Shown: one piece after another, positions 1 to 7,494 of the stretch | How the letters are laid out: each line of letters starts with the position of its first letter | Position numbering within the stretch: position 1 is the first letter of the stretch | Assembly: GCA_002492295.1 (NCBI GenBank) | Contig: DKYC01000030.1 | Span: 1-30,791 of the forward strand | DNA length: 30,791 nt | From: Lachnospiraceae bacterium UBA7110 | GTDB lineage: Bacteria > Bacillota > Clostridia > Lachnospirales > Lachnospiraceae | Direction: 5' to 3' | Program-made: the position numbers and the translations under genes | Notes under the pieces: model-generated | Seen by the model: only the letters and a program-made list of their open reading frames with translations | Database searches by the model: none | What the model was told of the DNA's origin: nothing

Positions 1-27
1 GGCGTTAAGGGCGCCTTAATATAAACA

Positions 28-56
28 TTGAGATTTTTCCCGCAATATGGTATTAT
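28..56 (+). promoter_or_regulatory. Sigma-A-type promoter of the Rpn-like relic
   Basis: TTGAGA at 28-33 and TATTAT at 51-56 are separated by exactly 17 bases, 36 bases before the ATG at 92. This is a good vegetative promoter, so the relic gene may still be transcribed. Inferred from consensus only. Confidence 0.55.
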
Positions 57-91
57 CATAATAAATACAAAAGTAAAAGGTGGCAGAATAT

Positions 92-595
92 ATGGGGAAG
101 CTTGATATCCTTGCAAAGGAATATATGAGGCGTCCGTCCGTGTTTGCGGATGTGTTTAATCAGTTCTTATATCACGGAAAACAAATCATAAATCCGGAGA
201 AGCTCGTTGAGATTGACTCCACGGAAATTGCTGTTCCATACGGCTCGGATAGGGCGCCTGTTCCGGAGCAGAGGTATCGGGATGTGTCTAAAATGCTGAT
301 GCAGGAACGTTTTAAAACGGTAGAAAGAGATGCGGTTGAGATTATGAATGCGGCGACACATTCCAATATGAAAATTGATGAAGGAAAGGAGTCGGTTGAT
401 GTGTGTATTGCACTGCAGGAAATAAGGGAAGAGGGAAAACTTGAGGGAAAGCTTGAGGGAAAGCTTGAGGGAACAATATTGTTTGCACAAAAGCTGGGAA
501 TCCAACAGGAAGAAGTAAAAAAATTTATTATGGAAGAATATGATAAGACGGAAGAAGAGGCAGAAGAATTAATTACGCTATATTGGCATTCATAA
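92..595 (+). pseudogene. Rpn/PD-(D/E)XK-type transposase-nuclease with its core deleted
   Basis: The 167-residue product has the typical start (MGKLDILAKEYM...) and end (QERFKTVERDAVEIM..., then EGKLEGKLEG repeats) of the Lachnospiraceae Rpn-like recombination-promoting nuclease/putative transposase family, whose members are about 300 residues. The middle of the protein, which should carry the PD-(D/E)XK nuclease core, is missing: the N-terminal part RYRDVSKML runs in frame straight into the C-terminal part near base 300. ATG 92 is preferred over GTG 80 because AGGTGG at 77-82 sits correctly for it. With no catalytic core it should be unable to cut DNA. Expression from the promoter at 28-56 is possible, so a residual binding role cannot be excluded. 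The family call rests on remembered family sequence, not a search. Confidence 0.7.
431..472 (+). repeat. Tandem 12-base in-gene repeat (EGKL)
   Basis: The 12-base unit GAGGGAAAGCTT occurs three times in tandem (first copy with one change), plus a half unit, and encodes the EGKLEGKLEGKLEG stretch. Such repeats are common near the C-terminus of this protein family and prone to slippage in multiples of 12 bases, which keeps the frame. Confidence 0.85.
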
Positions 596-605
596 ATTAT
601 ATAGA

Positions 606-648
606 CACATATAAATAGGAGCGGATAAGCCGCTCCTATTTATATGTG
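606..648. terminator. Perfect 19-bp hairpin between convergent genes
   Basis: Arms 606-624 and 630-648 are perfectly complementary over 19 bp with a 5-base loop. It lies between the ends of the Rpn-like relic (plus) and the recombinase (minus), as a shared terminator would. Neither side has a strong T-run, so termination efficiency is uncertain. Confidence 0.6.
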
Positions 649-680
649 GGAAAAATAAGATGACAAAAGCCGAAACACCG

Positions 681-767
681 TTAGCGACAAATTAGTGACA
701 AATATTACGGCAAACGTCAGTAAACGCGGAGTATTTTCTGTTTCTTTAGTAACAAATTAGTAACAAA
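681..767. repeat. Two pairs of 11-bp tandem repeats at the recombinase 3' end
   Basis: TTAGCGACAAA and TTAGTGACAAA lie head to tail at 681-702, and TTAGTAACAAA occurs twice head to tail at 746-767. The second pair includes the recombinase stop codon (757-759 on the minus strand). Spacing between pair starts is 65 bases. Tandem direct repeats beside an integrase gene are the usual form of arm-type integrase or excisionase binding sites, so this could be part of an attachment site. That role is inference. Confidence 0.6.
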
Positions 768-1962
768 ACGGAACCTCTATTTTTGCTATTTCCGCACGGA
801 GTTCGTCAAGGGTCCGATGACCATAGACGGACCGTTCAATATCGTTTCCAAGGGAATGCCCCATAAGAAGATGCTTTGACAATTCGTCTACCTTATACTT
901 ATCGCATAACCAGGAAAAGGTATGGCGGCAATCGTGGGGAGTATGTTTTGTGCCGCTGTCGGAAAAGGTAAGATTTAAGGCGTTGAGTACTTCGTAAAAT
1001 TCTTTCCGGCATTTGTGCGCATGAAAAGTTTCGCTTCCTTCTGACTGAAATCTGTGGAAGAAGCTCAGCGCAAAACCGCGGATGGCAGGGTGGAGCGGAA
1101 CAATCCTGTTTTTGGCGGATGCAGTTTTCACGCCGCCCTGGAAATACTCCCCCTCCCTGTCATAGCGTATATCCTTGTATGCGGATATACGAAAACCAGT
1201 GTATATCATTAAAAGAATCATTCCTACGTTTTTGTTGTTTTTATTTTTCCAAAGCGTTTCAAGCGCAGCCTGCGAAAAGGGCACGCCGCATTCATCATCA
1301 TCGGCGATATTGATACTTACATATTTGGAGTAATCTTTTTCAATGATGTCATTTTGAAGGGCATATGAGTACATTCCTTTAAATAATGTAACAATTAACT
1401 CCAGGCTTGAATGCTTTAAGGGGCAGTCGTCAATTATTTCCTGCAAATCGGCTTTCCGAAGCTCTAAAAACTTCCGCTCATGAAGGGGCTTGCAGTTATT
1501 GAATGCTGCCCTGCTGGAGTAGGCGGAGGAGCGCGAAAATTTTTTCTTGGAGTTATTGAATTTATTGTGATAATAAAGTTTATAAAGTTCGGCGAAGGTG
1601 ATATCCCGGTATTGCGGCGGGGTGGAGACCGGCAGTCTGCTTTGAACCGCTGTGCCGTAAACCTGCGGTACGTTTATTGTGACATTATGAAGAATCAGTG
1701 CCTGATATGCTTCCTCATAGGTCTTAAAATACCCAATTGCGGGCTCAAGAATGGGAGAGCCGTTTTGCGAAAATTTTGTGACATGCGGATACGCAGCCCA
1801 TTCACGGGAGCGTCTGCCGGACAGATGCTTGATACTTCCGGTACCGTTTGGAAGCTTGCGGCGTTTTTGCGGAGAGCCTTTTAGCGGGTAGCCGCAGCTT
1901 GGACAAAAATCTGCCGCATTGGAAATCGTGTGTGTACATTCGGGACATAAAATCAGTGCCAT
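757..1962 (-). CDS. Tyrosine recombinase/integrase with N-terminal zinc ribbon
   Basis: This 401-residue protein is a site-specific tyrosine recombinase. Residues 6-23 form a CxxC...CxxC zinc ribbon (C6, C9, C20, C23). A short region around GTGSIKHLSGRR resembles the arm-type DNA-binding domain of phage/ICE integrases. A SAM-like core-binding domain follows (about 130-220), then the catalytic domain with R258 (TGFRIS), H343 and R346 (HDCRH), H369 (GHS) and nucleophile Y380 (SVYGH), so the active site looks complete. The start at 1962 is supported by AGGAGG just upstream; 24 more upstream codons are open but lack such a site. No excisionase, relaxase or phage structural gene is seen nearby, so it may be the last piece of an integrated element or a domesticated recombinase. 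Confidence 0.88.
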   Translation of the reverse strand: MALILCPECTHTISNAADFCPSCGYPLKGSPQKRRKLPNGTGSIKHLSGRRSREWAAYPHVTKFSQNGSPILEPAIGYFKTYEEAYQALILHNVTINVPQVYGTAVQSRLPVSTPPQYRDITFAELYKLYYHNKFNNSKKKFSRSSAYSSRAAFNNCKPLHERKFLELRKADLQEIIDDCPLKHSSLELIVTLFKGMYSYALQNDIIEKDYSKYVSINIADDDECGVPFSQAALETLWKNKNNKNVGMILLMIYTGFRISAYKDIRYDREGEYFQGGVKTASAKNRIVPLHPAIRGFALSFFHRFQSEGSETFHAHKCRKEFYEVLNALNLTFSDSGTKHTPHDCRHTFSWLCDKYKVDELSKHLLMGHSLGNDIERSVYGHRTLDELRAEIAKIEVPFCY

Positions 1963-1985
1963 AATAAAACCTCCTAAAATTTTAA

Positions 1986-1999
1986 TGTAAGTGCTTTCA
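1986..1999 (+). promoter_or_regulatory. cre-like CcpA site upstream of ackA
   Basis: TGTAAGTGCTTTCA matches the catabolite-responsive element consensus TGWAARCGYTWNCW at every position but one (T for C at the central CG). It lies 62 bases before the ackA start. In Bacillus subtilis, ackA is activated by CcpA through an upstream cre, so site and gene agree. I could not place the ackA promoter with confidence, so activation versus repression cannot be read from position. Confidence 0.55.
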
Positions 2000-2061
2000 T
2001 TTTTAAGAAATCCGTAGTAAACTAAAGATATCAAAAAAGTAACGATATTGGAGGGAAAAAA

Positions 2062-3255
2062 ATGAATATTTTAGTAATCAACTGTGGAAGCTCGTCACTT
2101 AAATACCAGCTGATTAACAGCGACAGCGAGGATGTCCTTGCAAAGGGACTCTGTGAGCGTATCGGGATTGACGGAAGCGTGCTCACACATTCGCCTGCCG
2201 GAAAGGACAAGGTTAAAATTGAGACGCCGATGCCAAACCATACCGTTGCGGTGAAACTTGTGATTGATGCGCTGACGAACGCAGAACACGGCGTAATCAA
2301 ATCGCTTGATGAGATTAACGCGGTCGGACACCGTGTAGTACATGGCGGTGAGAAGTTTGCCACATCCGTTATTATAGATGATGCGGTCATGAAGGCGATT
2401 GAGGAGTGCAACGACCTTGCACCGCTTCATAACCCTGCAAACTTAATCGGTATCAATTCCTGCAGGGAGATTATGCCGAATGTGCCGATGGTAGCGGTAT
2501 TTGACACGGCGTTCCATCAGACAATGCCGGAGAAGGCATATCTTTACGGACTTCCGTATGAGTACTATGAAAAGTATAAGGTCCGCCGTTACGGATTCCA
2601 TGGTACAAGCCATGATTATGTATCAGCGAGAACGGCTGAAATTCTTGGCAGGAAGAGGGACGATTTAAAGATTATCGTATGCCATTTAGGAAACGGTGGC
2701 TCCGTATCCGCAGTGGACCACGGAAAGTGCGTGGATACATCTATGGGGTTAACTCCCCTTGAGGGTATTATCATGGGGACGCGTTCGGGTGATATCGACC
2801 CTGCAATCTGTGATTTTATCTGCCAAAAGGAAAACCTGACATCTGCTGAGATGAATAATGTGCTCAACAAAAAGTCGGGTGTTCTCGGTCTGTCAAAGGT
2901 TTCTTCCGATTTCAGGGATATTGAGGCAGCGGCAAAGGAAGGAAACAAGCTTGCGGCAGTGACATTGGATGCATTTTATTACAGGGTAGCGAAGTATATC
3001 GGCGCTTACACGGCAGCGATGAACGGTGTTGACGCGATTGCGTTTACGGCAGGCGTTGGCGAAAACAATATCTCAGGACGTGTTGAGATTGCAAAGTATC
3101 TTGGATATCTTGGAACGGAAATCGACCTTGAGAAAAACAATGTAAGAGGTGAGGACACGATTATTTCCAAGGATGGCAGCAAGGTGGCATTGCTCTGCGT
3201 ACCGACGAATGAGGAGCTTTCCATTGCACGTCAGACACTTGCGCTTGTAAAATAA
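2062..3255 (+). CDS. ackA: Acetate kinase
   Basis: The 397-residue protein catalyses acetyl-phosphate + ADP = acetate + ATP, the ATP-yielding step of acetate fermentation, in the cytoplasm. The N-terminal signature NILVINCGSSSLKYQL (phosphate-binding start of the ASKHA fold), GHRVVHGGE (substrate arginine), RYGFHGTSHDYVS and the C-terminal FTAGVGENN are all present, and length equals the family norm. ATG 2062 follows GGAGGG at 2050-2055. The usual partner pta (phosphotransacetylase) is not adjacent on either side, so it must lie elsewhere. A cre-like site at 1986-1999 suggests CcpA control. The gene ends in a clear hairpin and appears monocistronic. Confidence 0.97.
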   Translation: MNILVINCGSSSLKYQLINSDSEDVLAKGLCERIGIDGSVLTHSPAGKDKVKIETPMPNHTVAVKLVIDALTNAEHGVIKSLDEINAVGHRVVHGGEKFATSVIIDDAVMKAIEECNDLAPLHNPANLIGINSCREIMPNVPMVAVFDTAFHQTMPEKAYLYGLPYEYYEKYKVRRYGFHGTSHDYVSARTAEILGRKRDDLKIIVCHLGNGGSVSAVDHGKCVDTSMGLTPLEGIIMGTRSGDIDPAICDFICQKENLTSAEMNNVLNKKSGVLGLSKVSSDFRDIEAAAKEGNKLAAVTLDAFYYRVAKYIGAYTAAMNGVDAIAFTAGVGENNISGRVEIAKYLGYLGTEIDLEKNNVRGEDTIISKDGSKVALLCVPTNEELSIARQTLALVK

Positions 3256-3290
3256 GCGTTCTTTGTAAAACATCAGAAAAATAACATATT

Positions 3291-3326
3291 ACGAAAACCG
3301 CTGATTGAATTATCAGCGGTTTTCGT
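3291..3326 (+). terminator. Terminator of ackA
   Basis: Arms 3291-3305 and 3312-3326 pair over 15 bp with a 6-base loop. The 3' arm ends in a T-rich stretch (GGTTTTCGTGTATATT) rather than a pure T-run. It lies 36 bases after the ackA stop. Confidence 0.7.
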
Positions 3327-3333
3327 GTATATT
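3305..3333 (+). promoter_or_regulatory. Promoter of cca inside the ackA terminator
   Basis: TTGAAT (3305-3310) lies in the loop of the ackA terminator and TATATT (3328-3333) just after it, spacer 17. It is the only reasonable promoter before cca, and would start transcription near 3340. Consensus match only. Confidence 0.45.
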
Positions 3334-3380
3334 ATAAGAAGTAATGGAAACTTTTGATAAATGATGTTAAAGAGGCAAAT

Positions 3381-4736
3381 ATGCAAATCAAACTACCTGA
3401 AAAAGTAAAACGAATTATAACGGAACTGGAGACAGCAGGTTACGAGGCATATGCGGTTGGAGGATGCATCAGGGATACCATTCTCGGAAAAGAACCGGAT
3501 GACTGGGATATCACAACATCTGCATCCCCTATGCAGACAAAAGCAGTTTTCAGGCGTACGGTTGATACAGGGATACAGCATGGCACAGTGACGGTAATGC
3601 TTGACCGCGAATGTTTTGAAGTCACGACGTACCGTATAGACGGCGAGTATGAGGACAGCCGTCACCCGAAGGAAGTCGTATTTACAAAAAACCTTGTGGA
3701 GGATTTAAAGCGCCGCGATTTTACAATCAACGCAATGGCATATAATGATAAAAGCGGACTTGTCGATGTGTTTGGCGGAATTGCCGATTTGGAAAATAAA
3801 GTAATCCGCTGTGTTGGAGACGCGAAGGAACGATTCACTGAGGACGCACTCCGTATGATGCGTGCGGTGCGGTTCTCAGCGCAGCTGGGATTTTCGATAG
3901 ATGCAGATACGGAACGTGCAATCGCGGTACTGGCACCAAAACTTTCAAACATCAGTTCTGAACGGATTCAGGTAGAACTGGTTAAGCTTCTTCTGTCTCC
4001 AAATCCTGATTATATCCGTAAGGCGTATGATTTAGGCATTACGGCGGTAGTGCTTCCTGAGCTGGATGCCGCCTTTGGGACACCGCAGAATAATCCCCAC
4101 CATAGGTATACGGTAGGGGAGCATCTGATGCACTGCCTTCTTAATATAAGGGCGGACAAATGCCTGAGGATTGCCGCGCTGCTGCATGACATAGGGAAAC
4201 CCGCGAGCAAGTCAACAGGCGAAGACGGAATTGACCACTTTCACGGGCATGTGGAAATGGGTGAAGAAATGGCAGCTGGGATTTTAAAACGCCTCAAATT
4301 TGACAATGATACCATTTCCAGGGTGAGAATATACATCAGACACCACGATGACCAGATTAATCCGAACGCAAAGTCCGTGCGCCGCAGTATGGGCAAAATC
4401 GGAGAGGAATATTTTCAGGGAGTGCTAGAGCTCAAGCGCGCGGACTGCCTTGCGCAGAGTATGTATATGCGTGAGGAGAAAATCGGCGGGCTTGACAAGG
4501 TTGAAGCGCTTTACCGGGAAATACTCAATAAAAGGCAGTGCGTATCGCTCAAAAACCTTGTCGTATCGGGAGATGACCTGATTGCCTTGGGCGTGCCGCA
4601 GGGAAAAGAAATCGGTGAAATCCTGTCAAAACTTTTGTCGGAAGTCATTGAAGAACCTTCGCGTAATACGCGTGAATGCCTGTTGGAAAGGGCAGCGGCG
4701 CTTGCAGGCGAAAATACGGCAATAACCAACAAATAA
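3381..4736 (+). CDS. cca: CCA tRNA nucleotidyltransferase with HD domain
   Basis: The 451-residue enzyme adds or repairs the 3' CCA of tRNAs from CTP and ATP without a template. Class II polymerase head motifs are visible: VGGCIRD (26-32) and the metal-binding DWD (D41, D43), then RRDFTINAMAY and the neck motif EDALRMMRAVRFSAQLGF. A C-terminal HD domain carries HDIGKP (H269, D270), found in family members with added phosphatase/phosphodiesterase activity. ATG 3381 is chosen over a TTG 27 bases upstream because AAAGAGG lies at 3369-3375. The enzyme is needed here: the tRNA-Tyr gene at 25264-25345 has no encoded CCA. Confidence 0.95.
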   Translation: MQIKLPEKVKRIITELETAGYEAYAVGGCIRDTILGKEPDDWDITTSASPMQTKAVFRRTVDTGIQHGTVTVMLDRECFEVTTYRIDGEYEDSRHPKEVVFTKNLVEDLKRRDFTINAMAYNDKSGLVDVFGGIADLENKVIRCVGDAKERFTEDALRMMRAVRFSAQLGFSIDADTERAIAVLAPKLSNISSERIQVELVKLLLSPNPDYIRKAYDLGITAVVLPELDAAFGTPQNNPHHRYTVGEHLMHCLLNIRADKCLRIAALLHDIGKPASKSTGEDGIDHFHGHVEMGEEMAAGILKRLKFDNDTISRVRIYIRHHDDQINPNAKSVRRSMGKIGEEYFQGVLELKRADCLAQSMYMREEKIGGLDKVEALYREILNKRQCVSLKNLVVSGDDLIALGVPQGKEIGEILSKLLSEVIEEPSRNTRECLLERAAALAGENTAITNK

Positions 4737-4743
4737 AAGGAAT

Positions 4744-4812
4744 AAATCCCCCTATTTCCACATATTTATAGAATACAGTTCTAAAGAGTTCTATAAAAGC
4801 GGAGGGGGATTT
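4744..4812 (+). promoter_or_regulatory. Inverted repeat that can hide the ribosome binding site of the CotS-like gene
   Basis: AAATCCCCC (4744-4752) is the exact complement of GGGGGATTT (4804-4812), which contains most of the ribosome binding site GGAGGGGG (4801-4808) of the next gene. A second nested pair, TATAGAA (4767-4773) with TTCTATA (4789-4795), supports a folded leader. It could reduce translation of read-through transcripts from cca, or act as a loose terminator since the 3' arm ends in ATTTTT. Confidence 0.5.
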
Positions 4813-4816
4813 TTCA

Positions 4817-5794
4817 GTGAATGACAGGGCAGTAGGTGTATTAGAACAGTATGATGTAACTGTATCGCGCACGTTTAAGGGCAGAGGAACAATGATTTGC
4901 GAGACGGATTTGGGAATGTGCGTGTTGAAGGAATATCGGGGAAAATCAGAGAAGCTTGAGCTTTTAAACGGACTGCAGGAAAAAATAGCGGATGGCATAA
5001 AAACCGACACGCTTGTCAGAAATAGGGAAGGCGGACTGTCCGTAAAGGATACGGACAACAGTACCTACATATTAAAAAGGCAGATTGACGGAAGGGAATG
5101 CAGTTATAAAAGTGAGGATGATATTCAGAAAGCATTTGGTACAATGGCAAGGCTGCATTTGAAAATGACGGAATCGCAGGCGGAGTACGAAATGCCGATA
5201 TTTTTTTACGGGGATGAAATGGTGAAGCACACAAAAGAGTGCCGGCGCGTGAAAAATTACCTGAGCAGGCTGCGGACAAAGACGGATTTTGAGCGCAGAC
5301 TTTTGACGGAGTATGATTATTTCCTGAAAAAGGCGGAGGAGGTTACATCCTTAGTGCTTATGGAGTCAAAGGCGGAATATGAGGCATACATTAAAAGCAA
5401 CGGGCTTTACTGCCATGGGGATTTCCAGTATCACAATGTCATTTTCCCCAAAGGGCAGGGAAATCCGTGTCTTATCAATTTTGAGCATTTTGCGCGCGAT
5501 ACAGGGGCGCGTGATTTTTACCTTATGTTCCGGAAAATATCGGAGAAAAATAACTGGTCGATAAAAACGGCGGAGGAGATGCTTGACGCGTATCAGAACA
5601 GGCGCAGGCTTACACCGATTGAGTGGCGCTCCCTGCGGTTGCGTCTGGCTTACCCTGAAAAATTTTGGAAGATTGTAAATTTTTACTATAATTCGCGCAA
5701 ATCGTGGGTGTCAGGCAGAAATTACGAAAAGCTGGAAAGCCTGATTAACCAGGAGCGGCAGAAGGAAAAACTGATTGAAAAACTTTTTGATTGA
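4817..5794 (+). CDS. CotS-like spore coat protein, kinase/APH fold
   Basis: The 325-residue protein resembles the clostridial CotS/YsxE spore coat family, which has the aminoglycoside-phosphotransferase/choline-kinase fold. Residues 200-207 read HGDFQYHN, the Brenner-type catalytic loop, and the nearby ARDTGARDFYLMFRK fits the family. The position normally holding the metal-binding aspartate (IDFD) reads INFEH, with N221 in its place, so activity may be altered or lost. A K-rich C-terminus may aid coat association. GTG 4817 follows GGAGGGGG at 4801-4808 with good spacing. Family function in spores is established for Bacillus CotS; a specific substrate is unknown. A small-molecule kinase is the alternative. 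Confidence 0.72.
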   Translation: MNDRAVGVLEQYDVTVSRTFKGRGTMICETDLGMCVLKEYRGKSEKLELLNGLQEKIADGIKTDTLVRNREGGLSVKDTDNSTYILKRQIDGRECSYKSEDDIQKAFGTMARLHLKMTESQAEYEMPIFFYGDEMVKHTKECRRVKNYLSRLRTKTDFERRLLTEYDYFLKKAEEVTSLVLMESKAEYEAYIKSNGLYCHGDFQYHNVIFPKGQGNPCLINFEHFARDTGARDFYLMFRKISEKNNWSIKTAEEMLDAYQNRRRLTPIEWRSLRLRLAYPEKFWKIVNFYYNSRKSWVSGRNYEKLESLINQERQKEKLIEKLFD

Positions 5795-5819
5795 TTAAAT
5801 GCGGCTGCCGTACTATAAT
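5791..5819 (+). promoter_or_regulatory. Promoter of the PEGA lipoprotein
   Basis: TTGATT (5791-5796) overlaps the stop codon of the CotS-like gene, and TATAAT (5814-5819) follows after a 17-base spacer. This gives the lipoprotein its own vegetative promoter, 48 bases before its ATG. Confidence 0.7.
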
Positions 5820-5866
5820 AGTTTACATAAGATTAAGAGGATTCGGGAAGGAGTACGGTAGTATAC

Positions 5867-7309
5867 ATGCTTGATAAAAAAATAACAAAAACAATATACG
5901 GTGCGGTGCTTGCAGCCCTGATGCTTACAGTCGGCGGCTGTTCCGTGCCGGCAGGCAGCGTCAGCGAAACGGCGCAGGAAACGAAAGAGGATTTTGGAAT
6001 AAAAACCGCCGGTGTTTATGATTCGGAGGATGCGGCAGTAGTGGTAAAAAAGAATGCGGAGGAGGGGACGATACAGCTTCAGAACATTGCCACCGCAAAA
6101 CGCTATACCTTAAATTATGATGGAACAACGCGTGTTTTCGATAAAAATGACGTGGCACTTTCCATGCAGCAGATTAAGGAAGGCAGTGTGGTAACGGTAC
6201 GTTTTTATAAGGCGGATAAGTCGCTTTCCTATATAAAGGAAAATGCGGACGCTCTTAGTCTGGGCGAGTTGTCCAATTACGAGCTTGACCTGCAGAACGG
6301 GAAGATAACGGTTGGGGGAAATACGTATGTTTTAAGCAGCAATGTCGTCGTGATTTCGGACGGCAGGGAGACGGAGCCCTGGGAGCTCAATGCGTTGGAT
6401 GTCATCAGCGTGTGGGGGTATCAGGACAGGATTTACGGTATTCATGTGGAAAAAGGACATGGTTATCTGCGCCTGCAGAATGAGGACTATTTTGTCAACG
6501 GCTGGATAGATATTGGCGATAAAGTAATCCGCAAAATCGAGGAGGACATGCTCCTTGTTGTGCCGGAGGGAACGTTTAACGCAATGGTAAGCAATAAAGG
6601 CAGCAGCGCCATGCAGGAAATCACCTTTGCACGGAATGAGGAAATGCTTTGGGATTTGGGCAGCGTTGAAATTACGGTTGTACAGACCGGAAAAATTATC
6701 TTTACGCTCACTCCCGCGACGGCAAGGATGGCGATAGACGGGCGCGAAGTCGATACCTCCAAACCGGTGGAACTTGAATATGGTCTGCACTCTATGCGCA
6801 TTGTCGCGGAGGGTTATGATACGGTAGCGCAGTACATAAAAGTAGCGGAGCCGTCGGCAAACATCAGTGTGGAGCTTGAGAAGAGCAGCGAACCCGAGAG
6901 CAGTGAGCAGACGTCGGAACCGGATAAAAAAACACAGGAGGACGAGCCGGAGGAGACCCCTGTCAATAAAAAATATGCGTTAAACGTGACGGAAAATGAA
7001 GACGCTAAAGATGACGACAGGGAAGAGACAGAAAAAGAGAGCGAGGAGCGCAGCAGCGAGGTTTCGTCAGATGTCCTGTCCGCGACGGAAAAATATAAAG
7101 TATATATTGACGCGCCCGAGGATGTGGAGGCATACCTTGACGGCAGCTATATTGGCATTACGCCGGTGAACTTTCCAAAGAGGGCGGGGAACTATGTCGT
7201 AACGCTCAGAAAAGCCGGATATCAGACTAGAAGCTATACCTTGCAGATTGACAGTGAGAAAAAAGATGTAAATTATTCATTTACGGAGTTGGTTGAGACA
7301 GAGGAATAA
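5867..7309 (+). CDS. Cell-surface lipoprotein with two PEGA domains
   Basis: The 480-residue protein starts with a lipoprotein signal: charged N-terminus, hydrophobic stretch and lipobox LTVGGC, placing Cys25 at the membrane anchor. A beta-rich central part (about 40-280) is of no family I recognise. The first PEGA domain lies at about 275-345 (AIDGREVDTSKPVELEYGLHSMRIVAEGY), followed by an acidic Ser/Glu linker (about 345-405), then a second PEGA domain (about 408-475, AYLDGSYIGITPVNFPKRAGNYVVTLRKAGY). PEGA domains are small beta-sandwich modules thought to bind the cell envelope. AAGGAG at 5848-5853 is a little far (13 bases) from the ATG. It has its own promoter and no obvious operon partner. 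Confidence 0.8.
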   Translation: MLDKKITKTIYGAVLAALMLTVGGCSVPAGSVSETAQETKEDFGIKTAGVYDSEDAAVVVKKNAEEGTIQLQNIATAKRYTLNYDGTTRVFDKNDVALSMQQIKEGSVVTVRFYKADKSLSYIKENADALSLGELSNYELDLQNGKITVGGNTYVLSSNVVVISDGRETEPWELNALDVISVWGYQDRIYGIHVEKGHGYLRLQNEDYFVNGWIDIGDKVIRKIEEDMLLVVPEGTFNAMVSNKGSSAMQEITFARNEEMLWDLGSVEITVVQTGKIIFTLTPATARMAIDGREVDTSKPVELEYGLHSMRIVAEGYDTVAQYIKVAEPSANISVELEKSSEPESSEQTSEPDKKTQEDEPEETPVNKKYALNVTENEDAKDDDREETEKESEERSSEVSSDVLSATEKYKVYIDAPEDVEAYLDGSYIGITPVNFPKRAGNYVVTLRKAGYQTRSYTLQIDSEKKDVNYSFTELVETEE

Positions 7310-7360
7310 ACAAGGCGGTTTCGATATTATAAAAAAGCGGTAAAAATTGGGCATTTTTTC

Positions 7361-7389
7361 TTGACAAAAACAGACTTTTCCCCTATAAA
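7361..7389 (+). promoter_or_regulatory. Strong promoter of hup-rqcP
   Basis: TTGACA (7361-7366, perfect -35) and TATAAA (7384-7389) are 17 bases apart. It predicts a leader of about 100 bases before hup, containing a small hairpin (AACGGC/GTCGTT, about 7423-7438). This fits a highly expressed nucleoid protein. Confidence 0.85.
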
Positions 7390-7494
7390 TAGATATAGGC
7401 GCATAATACGCGTAAAAATAGTAAACGGCAAAGGTCGTTAACTAAGCATTTAAGGTTATGATATCTTACAAAAACCAAGAGGAGGAGTTCAACG

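Noticed and set aside
431..472. Possible CRISPR-like short repeat array
   Set aside because: The 12-base units are contiguous with no spacers and encode the EGKL repeat of the protein.
7390..7494. hup leader as a riboswitch
   Set aside because: Only a small 6-bp hairpin is visible and no known riboswitch core can be recognised.
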